This document shows positions 49,577 through 58,344 of a stretch of DNA of 64,000 nucleotides, one piece after another. A model generated the notes under the pieces. That model was not told the DNA's origin. It worked only from the letters and a program-made list of their open reading frames with translations, and ran no database searches. The DNA is taken from assembly GCA_934565415.1 (NCBI GenBank), contig CAKTHQ010000004.1:1-64000 (forward strand), given 5' to 3'. The stretch's first letter is position 1; the number at the start of each line of letters is the position of its first letter. Both the position numbers and the translations under genes were made by a program. Source of the stretch: an uncultured Oscillospiraceae bacterium. Lineage in GTDB: Bacteria > Bacillota > Clostridia > Oscillospirales > Oscillospiraceae.

Positions 49577-50782
49577 TTACCCCTCCTTAAAAGAGAACTG
49601 TTTAAGAATAGGGATACCGCCATACACACCACCTAGGTAATCTTTGCCAAACGATTTGTCATTTCTTACTTTAAATTCCGCAAGGGAATAAAGAGAAGAC
49701 CGCCCTGCCTCATCTTTGCTCGTAAACCAGATCTGATCTCTTCTCATAAATTGCTTGTCAAGCAATGTAGTGTCGTGAGTAGTATAAATCAGTTGTCCAT
49801 GATCGCTTTCTTCGTAGAATAACGTGATAAGGTACTTCTGTAGAAGTGGATGAAGTTGACTGTTAAACTCATCAATCATCAAGCCTTTATTGTTTAGGGC
49901 AGCAATTCGGATAAAAGAATAGATTGCAATTGCACGTCTTGTTCCATCAGATTCAATCTCCAGTGGAAAGTTATACAGCTTTCCATTCTCTCCAACATGA
50001 TATGTTGTTACAACAGTCTTCCCTTTATTTTTCTCTACGGAAATATCTCTAATTCCAACATCAATTGCTTTCAAAAACGATAACAGGCGTGGCTTTTCTT
50101 CCTCATTGAAATCTTTTTCAAAGTAACGATTAAGCATAATCTCAGCTTGACCTTCACATGAAAATGATAACGGCAGAATGTCGGAAATACAATAAATCGT
50201 ATCAGTAAATACATGACTTCTTAATTTTAAGCTACTGAGAAAAGATAGAACCAGCACATCGGAATCAATGTCATCCAAGTATTTTTCACAAGCTTTTTTT
50301 ACAGATGCACCAAATTCAATTTTTTCAGGACTTCTTTCAAGAATTCGACTCTGGCGACCTGATGGGAGTGATTTTTTATACAGCCATTCGTATTTAATAC
50401 AAGTATCATTATAAATGAAACCGTATCTATACTCGTTATCCTCAAGATGATACACTGCTTCAAATTCTGTGTCTGCTTCATAAGATTCTTCATCAAAAAA
50501 GAAAGGGTAATGATATTGCGCAAGAATAGACTCTTCTTTGTCTTTGTTATTCTTATGAAAAGAATCCTGAACAATTTTCAAAAAGTATCTATATGCGTCA
50601 ACGAAACTAGATTTTCCGCTGGCATTAGCACCGTAGATTGCTACAACTTTTAGGAATGAATTTCCATCTTTTCTTGTAATCAGATTATATGGATGTTCTT
50701 TATAGGAGCTAACTGCTCGCATATCAAAAATTGTTTCATCTTTAAATGGACCATAATTTTTAAATCTAAACATCACTAACAT
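49577..50782 (-). CDS. rloA: RloA-like AAA/ABC ATPase
   Basis: A 401-residue SMC/ABC-type ATPase. The N-terminus reads FRFKNYGPFKDETIFDM, with Walker A AIYGANASGKSSF near residue 47. Signature and Walker B are near residues 300-315 (LMIDEFNSQLHPLLQ), followed by the H-loop YTTHDTTLLD. It belongs to the AAA_15/AAA_21 ATP-binding family paired with RloB. The start at 50782 follows GGAGGTATTGCC; 15 codons of upstream frame are rejected. It should hold RloB inactive until triggered; the trigger is unknown. Confidence 0.85.
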   Translation of the reverse strand: MLVMFRFKNYGPFKDETIFDMRAVSSYKEHPYNLITRKDGNSFLKVVAIYGANASGKSSFVDAYRYFLKIVQDSFHKNNKDKEESILAQYHYPFFFDEESYEADTEFEAVYHLEDNEYRYGFIYNDTCIKYEWLYKKSLPSGRQSRILERSPEKIEFGASVKKACEKYLDDIDSDVLVLSFLSSLKLRSHVFTDTIYCISDILPLSFSCEGQAEIMLNRYFEKDFNEEEKPRLLSFLKAIDVGIRDISVEKNKGKTVVTTYHVGENGKLYNFPLEIESDGTRRAIAIYSFIRIAALNNKGLMIDEFNSQLHPLLQKYLITLFYEESDHGQLIYTTHDTTLLDKQFMRRDQIWFTSKDEAGRSSLYSLAEFKVRNDKSFGKDYLGGVYGGIPILKQFSFKEG

Positions 50783-50931
50783 AAGGCAATACCTCCTCCG
50801 ACTTATTATAAACACATTATAGATCATTAGTCAATCAATTTCGTGACTTTTTCTCAAATATAGCCTCAAAATATATCGATTCCGCATAAGCAAAAATGTC
50901 AGAGGTGTTTCCAATCCTCTGACATTTCTAT

Positions 50932-52113
50932 TCAGTACATCTCTCTCACGCCATCCAGATAACTTTTGAATTGTACCACAGCATCATCAGGGTATAATAG
51001 CTTTGCTTTGTTGCCAAAACCTAAAATCCAGCCGAAAAACTGGTCACTGATTTCTACCTTTGCGGTTACGCCGAAGTGGGTATCGTCTACTCTGGCATAC
51101 TGGACATCCTTTGTGCCGAAACGGTCAACCACCGCATCCAGAAGCGGATTGATGAAACGAATCTCTACAAGGCGCTGTTCGCCGCCGTACATGGAGAAGA
51201 CCCGCTTGGTGTATGTTTTCAGGTCGATTTGCTTGAACGCCTCTTCGCCGTCCCTTGGCTCTCCTGTAAAGCGAATGTCCTTCATGCGGTCAACTCGATA
51301 GGTTCTCATATCCTGGGCGTAATCATCGAAAGCCAGAAGGTAATAGTTACCGTCGTTGATAAGCAGCTGGAACGGGCTGATCGTATATCTGGCTCCGTGG
51401 CGGCGTTCCACTTGCTTGCTCATATCACTGACGGAATACTTCAGGTATTTGAAGGTGATCTTCTCCGGCGTGTGGGGTTCGCCGTCCAGGTGGCGGCTCA
51501 TAGCATCGTTGATGGCAGCGATATTGTTCATAACGCTTTTGTTGTCTGTTTTCACACGGTCAGTCAGAAATGCGTTGTGGCGGATTTTCTCCGCCTGTTC
51601 CTCGCTGACAAAATCGCAGATTACATTTACCAGGCGCTTGGCCTGTCCTTCCGCAATGAATTTGGCAGCATAAACGCATTCCGCCAAAAGCCGCATATCG
51701 GAAACCTCAAACTTCCGCTGCCGCACATAAAAGCCCTTCTTGTTCTTATCGTATAGGACAGTTTTCAGTTCATTCAGTTCTTCTTCATCGCCTGACTCTT
51801 CCGCTTCGGCAAACATCCTGTCCGCTTCGTCCAAATCTATGTCCTCTTGGAGCATAAGCATAATGCGGTTGATGTCCTCAATGTCCCGATAAATGGAGCG
51901 GCGTTCCGCAGAAATGCCACAGTCTTCAAGGTAGCCGATGATGTCATAGGCGGATTTGGTGTTGTTTTCATCGGAGTATTTTAGGAGATACTCTAAAACG
52001 ACATAGGGCTTCAGCTTTTGGTTGGTCTGCTTGCCGTGCTTGGCAACAACTTTTCCCTTCAAACCTTTGTCAGCTTTTCGAGTTACTTTCTTGTAGACAA
52101 TTTCATCAGCCAT
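50932..52113 (-). CDS. WYL-domain transcriptional regulator
   Basis: A 393-residue regulator with a winged helix (residues 35-100: VLEYLLKYSDEN..ISAERRSIYRDI), a WYL sensor domain (ISPFQLLINDGNYYLLAFDD, near residue 255) and a C-terminal WCX extension ending QFKSYLDGVREMY. Proteins of this type (BrxR, CapW) repress defence operons until a ligand binds. The start at 52113 follows AAGGAG. Its own promoter carries a perfect inverted repeat (52127-52144), so it is probably autoregulated, and a matching half-site lies before the fused methyltransferase gene. Confidence 0.9.
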   Translation of the reverse strand: MADEIVYKKVTRKADKGLKGKVVAKHGKQTNQKLKPYVVLEYLLKYSDENNTKSAYDIIGYLEDCGISAERRSIYRDIEDINRIMLMLQEDIDLDEADRMFAEAEESGDEEELNELKTVLYDKNKKGFYVRQRKFEVSDMRLLAECVYAAKFIAEGQAKRLVNVICDFVSEEQAEKIRHNAFLTDRVKTDNKSVMNNIAAINDAMSRHLDGEPHTPEKITFKYLKYSVSDMSKQVERRHGARYTISPFQLLINDGNYYLLAFDDYAQDMRTYRVDRMKDIRFTGEPRDGEEAFKQIDLKTYTKRVFSMYGGEQRLVEIRFINPLLDAVVDRFGTKDVQYARVDDTHFGVTAKVEISDQFFGWILGFGNKAKLLYPDDAVVQFKSYLDGVREMY

Positions 52114-52126
52114 GAGTACCACTCCT

Positions 52127-52152
52127 TTGAAAGTGTACTTTCAAGTAGTATA
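52127..52152 (-). promoter_or_regulatory. WYL operator overlapping promoter start and ribosome site
   Basis: TTGAAAGT-GT-ACTTTCAA (52127-52144), an 8-bp perfect inverted repeat, lies directly after the -10 TATACT (52152-52147, minus strand) and touches the Shine-Dalgarno. TGTACTTTC recurs at 52873-52881, just after the TATAAT of the fused methyltransferase gene, and TGTACACTTTC at 52206-52216. Binding would block initiation. Confidence 0.65.
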
Positions 52153-52193
52153 GAATACCAACAGGAAAGAGAAAAGCATTGTTTTGGGAAGAA

Positions 52194-52736
52194 TTAAAAC
52201 AAAATATGTACACTTTCAGCCCACCCAACCATGTGCATAAATTCAGATTCCGGGTTCATTTTCTCATTTCCTGTAATGAATTTGTACAATTCTTTTTCCA
52301 AAACATATAAACCAGCCAAGGCAAATAACACATTTTCTAGGTTGCCATTTTTATAATTGGTAATTCTTGAATGTTTTACGCCATTATATGCTGACCACCA
52401 TTGTATTAATGTATTTTCGGTCAAGTCTTTGAATGGCTGGATTTCTACTCCGAAGTAATCAACATGAACACGACGGTTCACCAAATCCGGGCAATTACGA
52501 CGGTGATCTACACAGTAGTTTCCCATGTTTTTATACTTTTCTCCAGGATAGCCACAAATTTCCTTGAAGATAACATCTATTTCAGAGCAAATTGTCTGCA
52601 AATATGACAGAAGTTCGCATGAATAACAGGCATAGTTATCACAATCAAATTCAATGTAGTTTTTTAGTTTCAAAAACCTTTCTTCAAGAAGTATGTAATA
52701 AGACCAGTAGTTTTTATTAAATTCTAATTCTGTCAT
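52194..52736 (-). CDS. Hypothetical protein, 180 residues
   Basis: A helical, aromatic-rich protein (YWSYYILLEERFLKLKNYIEF; CDNYACYSCELLSYLQTIC; WWSAYNGVKHSR). The late NGVKHSR and KELYKFI segments recall HEPN-like helical proteins, but I cannot place it in a family. The start ATG at 52736 has a GGGGATATTGCC site. It is transcribed towards the WYL gene and divergently from the fused methyltransferase. Confidence 0.6.
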   Translation of the reverse strand: MTELEFNKNYWSYYILLEERFLKLKNYIEFDCDNYACYSCELLSYLQTICSEIDVIFKEICGYPGEKYKNMGNYCVDHRRNCPDLVNRRVHVDYFGVEIQPFKDLTENTLIQWWSAYNGVKHSRITNYKNGNLENVLFALAGLYVLEKELYKFITGNEKMNPESEFMHMVGWAESVHILF

Positions 52737-52901
52737 GGCAATATCCCCTTTGATGTATCTATTGTGTGGCTATTATAACAGCATTTTCTAAATAATAACA
52801 GGAAATATTGTAATTAATTTTCAAAATCTTTTTTTCACTATTCCAAATTCGTCATAAATGTACTATAATTACTGTACTTTCGAGAAATAGAGGTGGCGAG
52901 A

Positions 52902-55364
52902 ATGGCAAAGCGACTATTTGATATGCTCAAACACTGCCGAGAGGAAGAAGAAGTAAAAGCGGAGTTTGCTAAATATTTCAAGATTAAATATAACACACGA
53001 AATAGGATTGACTTGTATACACCTCAGATTCTATTCGAGTTTAAGCACTGCCAAAACTTCAAAAGCAGAACCGTTCGAGCCAAAGCTGTTGCACAAACTC
53101 TGTACTATATTAGAAGATTGAAGTACGGAAAAACCAACGACCCTGTTCCTCCTACGATTTGCATTGTAGATAAAGACGAGGGATTCTTTGTTACCACTTC
53201 AGATTTTAGTTCTTTCATCAGTGCAAGCAAAAAGTACGACTGGGATCGTGCGGCTAGTCAGCCCTGTCCTATCCTCATCGAAGCTCTTAAACAATCCAAA
53301 CTGATTGAAAACATCCATGTTTATTCTTTTGAGAATGTTGAAGATGAAGCCCAGTTTAGAGATGCTATTGCTGTTCAAACGCAGGCATCGTTCTTGGACT
53401 CTAATAAAAAGGCAATTACAGAAGATAACTTTACTTCTGTCTATACATATTGGGAATCCCTGTTTGGTCGCTATGTACAAAATGGGCATAAGCCGTCTGA
53501 ATACTTTGTATCGGATATTGAATCAGGGCGATCCCAAATAATTGGTGACAGCGAAGTTTTGTTCCGTCTGAGCGATGGTTCTGCTTCCAAAAGCATTCCT
53601 ATGAAGGAATACCAATATTTTTGGAGTATTTACGAAAAGATTGATAATCCCAGTGAAATCAAAGCAATTCGCCAGAAAATTGACAGACTATCTGAAGACT
53701 TCATGCGACGTTTTACAGGCGAATTTTACACCCCAATCTCCTTTGCGTCCAAAGCATTTGAATACATTGAAAGAACAGTAGGCCCAAAAAAGTACCTATC
53801 TGGTAATTGGAGAATTTGGGACATGGCGGCAGGAACGGGTAACTTAGAGTTTATGCTACCAAGTTCTGCACTGAAATACTGCTACATCTCCACCCTTCTG
53901 GACGATGACGCTGCATACTGCAAGAAAATATATCCATCCGCAACAGTGTTTCAATATGATTATCTGAATGATGATGCTTTTCGTATTGCGAACCCCGGCT
54001 CAACACCTTTTGGAGTAACGCCCAAAATGCCTCCAAATCTTGTTGCTGATTTAGCAAATCCTGAAATTTCATGGATTATTTTTATCAATCCGCCTTTTGC
54101 CACAAGTAATAAGACGGGCAATGAGATTGGTAAAAAATCAAAAGATGATATTTCAATGACCAACATCCAGAAGCTAATGGAAAAAACTGGATTGGGTGAG
54201 ACAAGCAGAGAGCTATTCTCACAGTTCCTTTACCGAATCTCCAGCGAGTTCAATGGGAAACATGCATTCCTGGGGCTGTTCTCAAAGATTAAATATCTAA
54301 ATTCCAACAACGATCAGCGTTTAAGAGATCAAGTTTTTAGATACAAATTTGAAAGAGGTTTCATTTTCTCTTCAGAGCATTTTCCTGGTAGTAAAGGTAA
54401 GTTCCCTGTTGGTTTTTTGGTATGGAATCTCAGGAAGCAAATCGCATTGGATTCTCAAAAAATCATTTTAGATGTCTACAATGAAGATTGTGAAAAAGTG
54501 GGAACAAAGCAAGTTCTGACAAGTGAAAGAGATTCTTTTTTAAGCAAATGGGCAGTCAGATACAGGAATACGCAAACCTTCCCCCCATTTAGCAGTGCGT
54601 TAAACATCGGTCAAAGAAGCACGGATGTTCGGGATCGAATTGCTGACAATTTTATTTGTTCCTTAATGAGCAAAGGCAATGACATGCAAAATCAAAACTA
54701 TGTTGCTATTTTCTCAGGCCCTTATGCAAGTGCTGGCGGTTATTCTGTTGTTCCCGGGAATTTTGAGCAGTCCATGGTCGTACATGCTGTTCGTCGCATA
54801 CCAAAGGCATCATGGACAAATGATAGAGATCAATTTTATCAGCCTTTTTCTGAGCCTCTGCCCAATGACTTTATTTCTGATTGCGTAGTGTGGAGTGCTT
54901 TTGCCCCATCTAATAACACAGTTGCGTTAAAGGATATTGAATACAAAGGTACTGTCTATCAGATTGAGAATCAGATGTTCCCGTTTTTGCTTTCGGAAGT
55001 TACAACATGGAGTTGCCCGTTATCTGATCTTCGTTCTCAGTTGTTCTCTGCAAACGAAGATCGTTTCCTCGCTAAATGGCTTGAAAATGCTTCGTTATCT
55101 CAGGAAGCGTTGGATGTCTTGAATGCAGCACGAACCTTGTACAAATGTGTGTTTGAGAAACTTAATACCGTTCGGTGGTTAGACTACAGGATTCAAAGGT
55201 GGGATATTGGTTGGTGGCAAGTCAAGGAAGCAACCAAAAAAATAGACGCAGCACAACTCCATCTCGAAACCCTAAGTAAACGCCAAAAGATACTTGCTGC
55301 CAAAATCAATTCTCAACTCTCAGATTTGGGTTTTATGGCTCCTGGTGTTGAACCTCTTGAGTAA
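52902..55364 (+). CDS. Fused nuclease-N6-adenine DNA methyltransferase (type IIG-like)
   Basis: An 820-residue single-chain enzyme. An N-terminal PD-(D/E)XK-like nuclease is suggested by RIDLYTPQILFEFKH (D..E-X-K, residues about 37-52). The helical connector is FMRRFTGEFYTPISFASKA near 270. SAM motif I is IWDMAAGTGNLEF near 305 and catalytic motif IV is FINPPFA near 392, followed by a C-terminal target-recognition region. This order matches Eco57I/type IIG restriction-modification enzymes. The start ATG at 52902 follows GAGGTGG. The promoter TATAAT (52864-52869) is followed by a WYL half-site. The recognition sequence is unknown. Confidence 0.8.
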   Translation: MAKRLFDMLKHCREEEEVKAEFAKYFKIKYNTRNRIDLYTPQILFEFKHCQNFKSRTVRAKAVAQTLYYIRRLKYGKTNDPVPPTICIVDKDEGFFVTTSDFSSFISASKKYDWDRAASQPCPILIEALKQSKLIENIHVYSFENVEDEAQFRDAIAVQTQASFLDSNKKAITEDNFTSVYTYWESLFGRYVQNGHKPSEYFVSDIESGRSQIIGDSEVLFRLSDGSASKSIPMKEYQYFWSIYEKIDNPSEIKAIRQKIDRLSEDFMRRFTGEFYTPISFASKAFEYIERTVGPKKYLSGNWRIWDMAAGTGNLEFMLPSSALKYCYISTLLDDDAAYCKKIYPSATVFQYDYLNDDAFRIANPGSTPFGVTPKMPPNLVADLANPEISWIIFINPPFATSNKTGNEIGKKSKDDISMTNIQKLMEKTGLGETSRELFSQFLYRISSEFNGKHAFLGLFSKIKYLNSNNDQRLRDQVFRYKFERGFIFSSEHFPGSKGKFPVGFLVWNLRKQIALDSQKIILDVYNEDCEKVGTKQVLTSERDSFLSKWAVRYRNTQTFPPFSSALNIGQRSTDVRDRIADNFICSLMSKGNDMQNQNYVAIFSGPYASAGGYSVVPGNFEQSMVVHAVRRIPKASWTNDRDQFYQPFSEPLPNDFISDCVVWSAFAPSNNTVALKDIEYKGTVYQIENQMFPFLLSEVTTWSCPLSDLRSQLFSANEDRFLAKWLENASLSQEALDVLNAARTLYKCVFEKLNTVRWLDYRIQRWDIGWWQVKEATKKIDAAQLHLETLSKRQKILAAKINSQLSDLGFMAPGVEPLE

Positions 55365-55365
55365 A

Positions 55366-55395
55366 AACCAGGGAGCATCATACTCCCTGGTTTCT
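55366..55395 (+). terminator. Terminator after the fused methyltransferase gene
   Basis: AAACCAGGGAG/CTCCCTGGTTT around CATCATA. Confidence 0.8.
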
Positions 55396-55535
55396 TGCTC
55401 TTATCAGTGTGCTTTTGCTGATCCCTGTCATCTGGGTAATCTGCCGATAGGTCTTCCCCTGTTCCAAAAGCGACAATGCCAATTCAATTTGTTCCTGCGT
55501 GAATTTCTTTGGTCTGCCGTCTTTGAAACGTAAAA
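55378..55535 (-). pseudogene. C-terminal remnant of a small serine resolvase/invertase
   Basis: The minus-strand frame reads DGRPKKFTQEQIELALSLLE then YRQITQMTGISKSTLIRAR and stops at 55378. This is the Hin/resolvase helix-turn-helix end; the catalytic domain is missing, cut off where spo0A-side DNA begins (about 55535). It marks the right edge of the island. Confidence 0.75.
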
Positions 55536-55538
55536 GAT

Positions 55539-55578
55539 TCCACAGCCCGTCCCCTCTTTTAGGGAAACGGGCTGTGGA
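55539..55578 (-). terminator. spo0A terminator
   Basis: 12-bp stem TCCACAGCCCGT/ACGGGCTGTGGA, 7 bp after the spo0A stop on the minus strand. Confidence 0.8.
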
Positions 55579-55585
55579 TTTTGCT

Positions 55586-56365
55586 TCAATACTGTACCAT
55601 CTCCGCGCTCTTGAGCTGCAGCTGGAGCCTGTCCGCGATCAGGGCGATGAACTCACTATTGGTGGGCTTGCCCTTGGTATTACTCACCGTGTAGCCAAAG
55701 AAGCTTTGCAGGGTGTCCAGGTCCCCTCGGTCCCAGGCTACCTCGATGGCGTGGCGAATGGCCCGCTCTACCCGGCTTGGGGTGGTCTGGAAGGTCTTGG
55801 CCACCTGGGGGTACAGGACCTTGGTGATGGCGTTGATCACATCCATGTCCTCCACGGCGATCATAATGGCCTCCCGCAAGTACTGGTAGCCTTTGATGTG
55901 GGCGGGGACGCCGATTTCGTGGATGATATTGGTCACCATGCTCTCGATGCTGGTCTTGTCGGCCCGGCGGGGCGGAGTGGTCCGGAGGCTCTCCCCTCCC
56001 CGGATTTCTTCCATGCGCTCCACCAGAGCCGACATATCACAGGGCTTCAGCATCAGATACCGGACGCCCAGGCTGGATGCGGCAGAAGCCACATAATCCG
56101 TAATAAATCCCGATGTAGCCAGAGTGGCCGGACGGTGGTCCATACCGGCGATGGCTTTCAGCACACTGATGCCATCCTGCTTGCTGAGCATCAGATCCAG
56201 AACCAGCACATCGGGCTTTCTCTCTCCGATCAGGCGGATGGCCTGCTCGCCGTCTCCGGCGGTGCCCACAACCTGGAAGCGTTCCGTATTTGCCAGAGCC
56301 GCCGTCAGGCCGGCGCAGAACTCCTCCGAACTATCCGCAATGAATACGGTGGTTTGATGTTCCAT
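55586..56365 (-). CDS. spo0A: Stage 0 sporulation master regulator Spo0A
   Basis: A 259-residue response regulator: receiver with the phosphoacceptor in [20 protein letters not shown] and conserved Lys in [13 protein letters not shown], then the Spo0A-specific DNA-binding domain, with [38 protein letters not shown] (recognition helix) and [15 protein letters not shown]. Phosphorylated Spo0A starts sporulation. The start ATG at 56365 follows GGAGAGG. Its presence, with spoIIP and yabPQ, supports a spore-forming host and so a potential need for spoVT. Two 0A-box-like sites lie upstream. Confidence 0.97.
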   Translation of the reverse strand: MEHQTTVFIADSSEEFCAGLTAALANTERFQVVGTAGDGEQAIRLIGERKPDVLVLDLMLSKQDGISVLKAIAGMDHRPATLATSGFITDYVASAASSLGVRYLMLKPCDMSALVERMEEIRGGESLRTTPPRRADKTSIESMVTNIIHEIGVPAHIKGYQYLREAIMIAVEDMDVINAITKVLYPQVAKTFQTTPSRVERAIRHAIEVAWDRGDLDTLQSFFGYTVSNTKGKPTNSEFIALIADRLQLQLKSAEMVQY

Positions 56366-56539
56366 ACATTCCTCTCCTGTCAACTTGAAATACCCCATGT
56401 ACGGCGGATACCGCCGCGTGCGACACCAATAATTTACCATAAAGGCAAGGGTTTTGCAATAGCGCAGGGGGAACATTCGCTCGTCCGGAATCGACGATAA
56501 CCCGTGCAGAGGCCGAAAATCCGAAGTTTTTCAGCAGCA

Positions 56540-56557
56540 TTCGACATTTCGTCGACA
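56540..56557. promoter_or_regulatory. 0A-box-like sites between spo0A and the pyrophosphatase gene
   Basis: TTCGACA (56540-56546) matches the Spo0A box, and GTCGACA (56551-56557) matches at six of seven positions, with an 11-bp pitch. The sites fit Spo0A control of its own gene or of the divergent gene. Confidence 0.5.
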
Positions 56558-56570
56558 AATTTTCCTTCCA

Positions 56571-56599
56571 TTGACGACAAAAAGTTTCTGTGGTAAAAT
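56571..56599 (+). promoter_or_regulatory. Promoter of the CBS-type pyrophosphatase gene
   Basis: TTGACG (56571-56576), 17-bp spacer, TAAAAT (56594-56599). Confidence 0.7.
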
Positions 56600-56647
56600 G
56601 GTAAAAAGAAACTACAAAAGAATACGTTCCTCAGAAAGGACTTCCCC

Positions 56648-58279
56648 ATGAAAAAAACGCCTGTTTACATCACCGGTCACCAGCATCCGGATACGGATTC
56701 CGTGGCCTCGGCCATTGCCTATTCCTTCTTCAAGCGCTCCCTGGGGGTCCCGTCGGTCCCCTGCTGCCTGGGCAAGCTGAACGGGGAGACCAAGTATCTG
56801 CTTTCCCGCTTTGGCTTCCCGGAGCCCCAGCTGCTCACCGATGCCCGGGTAACCCTGGCGGAGGTACCCATGGATCCCCCCAGCTTTATTTTCCCGGATA
56901 CCACTATTTTTGAATCCCTGCAGCAGATGCAGAAATACAACCGGACCTACTGCGGCGTAGTGGACGAAAACAAAAAGCTCATCGGTTTTCTCACCAAATC
57001 CGATATTTCCGTCATCGGCCTGTACGATACCGCCCGGTCCATTGCCATTATGGCAAAAACCCCTCTGGAAAACTTTCGCAAGACCCTGGACGGCACCATT
57101 GTCTACGATGCCCCGGATATGCAGCTCAACGGCAAGGTCAGCGTCATTGCAATGACCGAAGAGCCCCGGCTCAAAAATTACGATGTGGCCGGGCGGATCG
57201 TGGTCTGCGGCAACGACCCCAGAGCCCAGAAATGCGTCATCGAAATGGGGGCCGGAATGCTGATAGTGGTATGGGCCCAGGAGATTTCCGAAGATGTTAT
57301 GGAAACTGCGAAGGCACACCGCTGCTCTATCCTGCTTTCCGGCCACGGGGGCATGAACACCCTGCGGTATATCTACTTCTCCCCAAGCGTCAGCCAGATC
57401 ATGAAAACGGAGCTGGCTTCCTTCCGCACCCAGGAGCTGGCAGAAGATGTGGGCCGGAAAATGCTGCAAACCCGGTACCACGCCTATCCCGTTACCCAGG
57501 AGGACGGCACCCTGTTTGGCTATGTATCCCGGTACCACATCATGCAGGCCCCCAGCAAAAAGCTGATATTGGTTGACCATAACGAATTTCCCCAGTCCGT
57601 CCGGGCCATTGAGAAGGCCCAGGTGCTGGAGGTCATCGACCATCACCGGATCAGCGACTTCTCCTCCCAGTACCCCGTCCAGTTCCGCAACGAGATTGTG
57701 GGCTCCACCTGCACCATCGTGGCTACCATCTTCCGGGAAAACCAGATTCCCATCCCCGTAAACCTGGCGGGGCTCATGCTGGGCGCCATTCTCTCCGACA
57801 CCCTGAACTTCCACTCCCCCACCACTACGGAAAAGGACAAATCCACCGCCAACATTCTGGCCGCCATTGCGGACCTGGATGTGGAGGAATTTGCCAACGA
57901 GATGTTCACGGCCACTGCCTCCAAGGTGGATTCCAACCCCTCGGAGCTCATCAAGACGGATATGAAGATCTTTGATGTGTCCGGCTGCAAGCTCTCCATC
58001 TCCCAGGTCATCCTGGCCACCACGGAGGAGCTGCACCTGGACGACGGGGAAATTGACGCCGCCCTGGACAAATTCGCGGAAAAGAAGGACCTGGACCTGT
58101 CCGTGCTGGCCTTTACCAGCATTCAGGAAAACGGCTCCATTCTCTACTTCGGCGGCAACCGCACCGCCTGGGCCAAGGAAGCCTTCCCCGGCCAGGACCA
58201 CCCCTTCCACGAAGGGCTCCTGTCCCGCAAGCAGCAGCTGCTGCCGATTCTGACCAAGGTCATTGAAAAATACGCGTAA
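56648..58279 (+). CDS. CBS/DRTGG-domain family II inorganic pyrophosphatase
   Basis: A 543-residue protein. The split DHH catalytic domain starts ITGHQHPDTDSVASAIAY (metal ligands H and D) and resumes at VDHNEFPQ, EVIDHHRISDF (DHH) and the C-terminal DHHA2 part with FGGNRTAWAKEAF. Between these are two CBS-type domains (about 70-120 and 245-300) enclosing a DRTGG domain. Such enzymes hydrolyse pyrophosphate with Mn/Co and are regulated by adenine nucleotides through the CBS pair. Full length. The start follows AGAAAGGAC. Confidence 0.93.
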   Translation: MKKTPVYITGHQHPDTDSVASAIAYSFFKRSLGVPSVPCCLGKLNGETKYLLSRFGFPEPQLLTDARVTLAEVPMDPPSFIFPDTTIFESLQQMQKYNRTYCGVVDENKKLIGFLTKSDISVIGLYDTARSIAIMAKTPLENFRKTLDGTIVYDAPDMQLNGKVSVIAMTEEPRLKNYDVAGRIVVCGNDPRAQKCVIEMGAGMLIVVWAQEISEDVMETAKAHRCSILLSGHGGMNTLRYIYFSPSVSQIMKTELASFRTQELAEDVGRKMLQTRYHAYPVTQEDGTLFGYVSRYHIMQAPSKKLILVDHNEFPQSVRAIEKAQVLEVIDHHRISDFSSQYPVQFRNEIVGSTCTIVATIFRENQIPIPVNLAGLMLGAILSDTLNFHSPTTTEKDKSTANILAAIADLDVEEFANEMFTATASKVDSNPSELIKTDMKIFDVSGCKLSISQVILATTEELHLDDGEIDAALDKFAEKKDLDLSVLAFTSIQENGSILYFGGNRTAWAKEAFPGQDHPFHEGLLSRKQQLLPILTKVIEKYA

Positions 58280-58283
58280 AAAC

Positions 58284-58313
58284 GCCGCTGCGAACGATCA
58301 AATTCGCAGCGGC
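58284..58313. terminator. Terminator between pyrophosphatase and aminotransferase genes
   Basis: 11-bp stem GCCGCTGCGAA/TTCGCAGCGGC followed by TTT, between convergent genes. Confidence 0.8.
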
Positions 58314-58344
58314 TTTCCGTTTGAGAACGGCGGGGAATGGATAC

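Larger units (their letters stand above)
47764..55535 (+). mobile_element. tRNA-Lys-associated genomic island with defence genes
   Basis: It starts at the duplicated tRNA-Lys end and a tyrosine integrase. It carries RloB- and RloA-like genes, a WYL regulator, an unknown gene and a fused nuclease-methyltransferase, and ends near a resolvase remnant. AT-richer gene composition than the flanks supports transfer. I could not find a third copy of the 25-bp repeat at the right end, so the boundary at 55535 is approximate and the island may be fixed. Confidence 0.65.
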
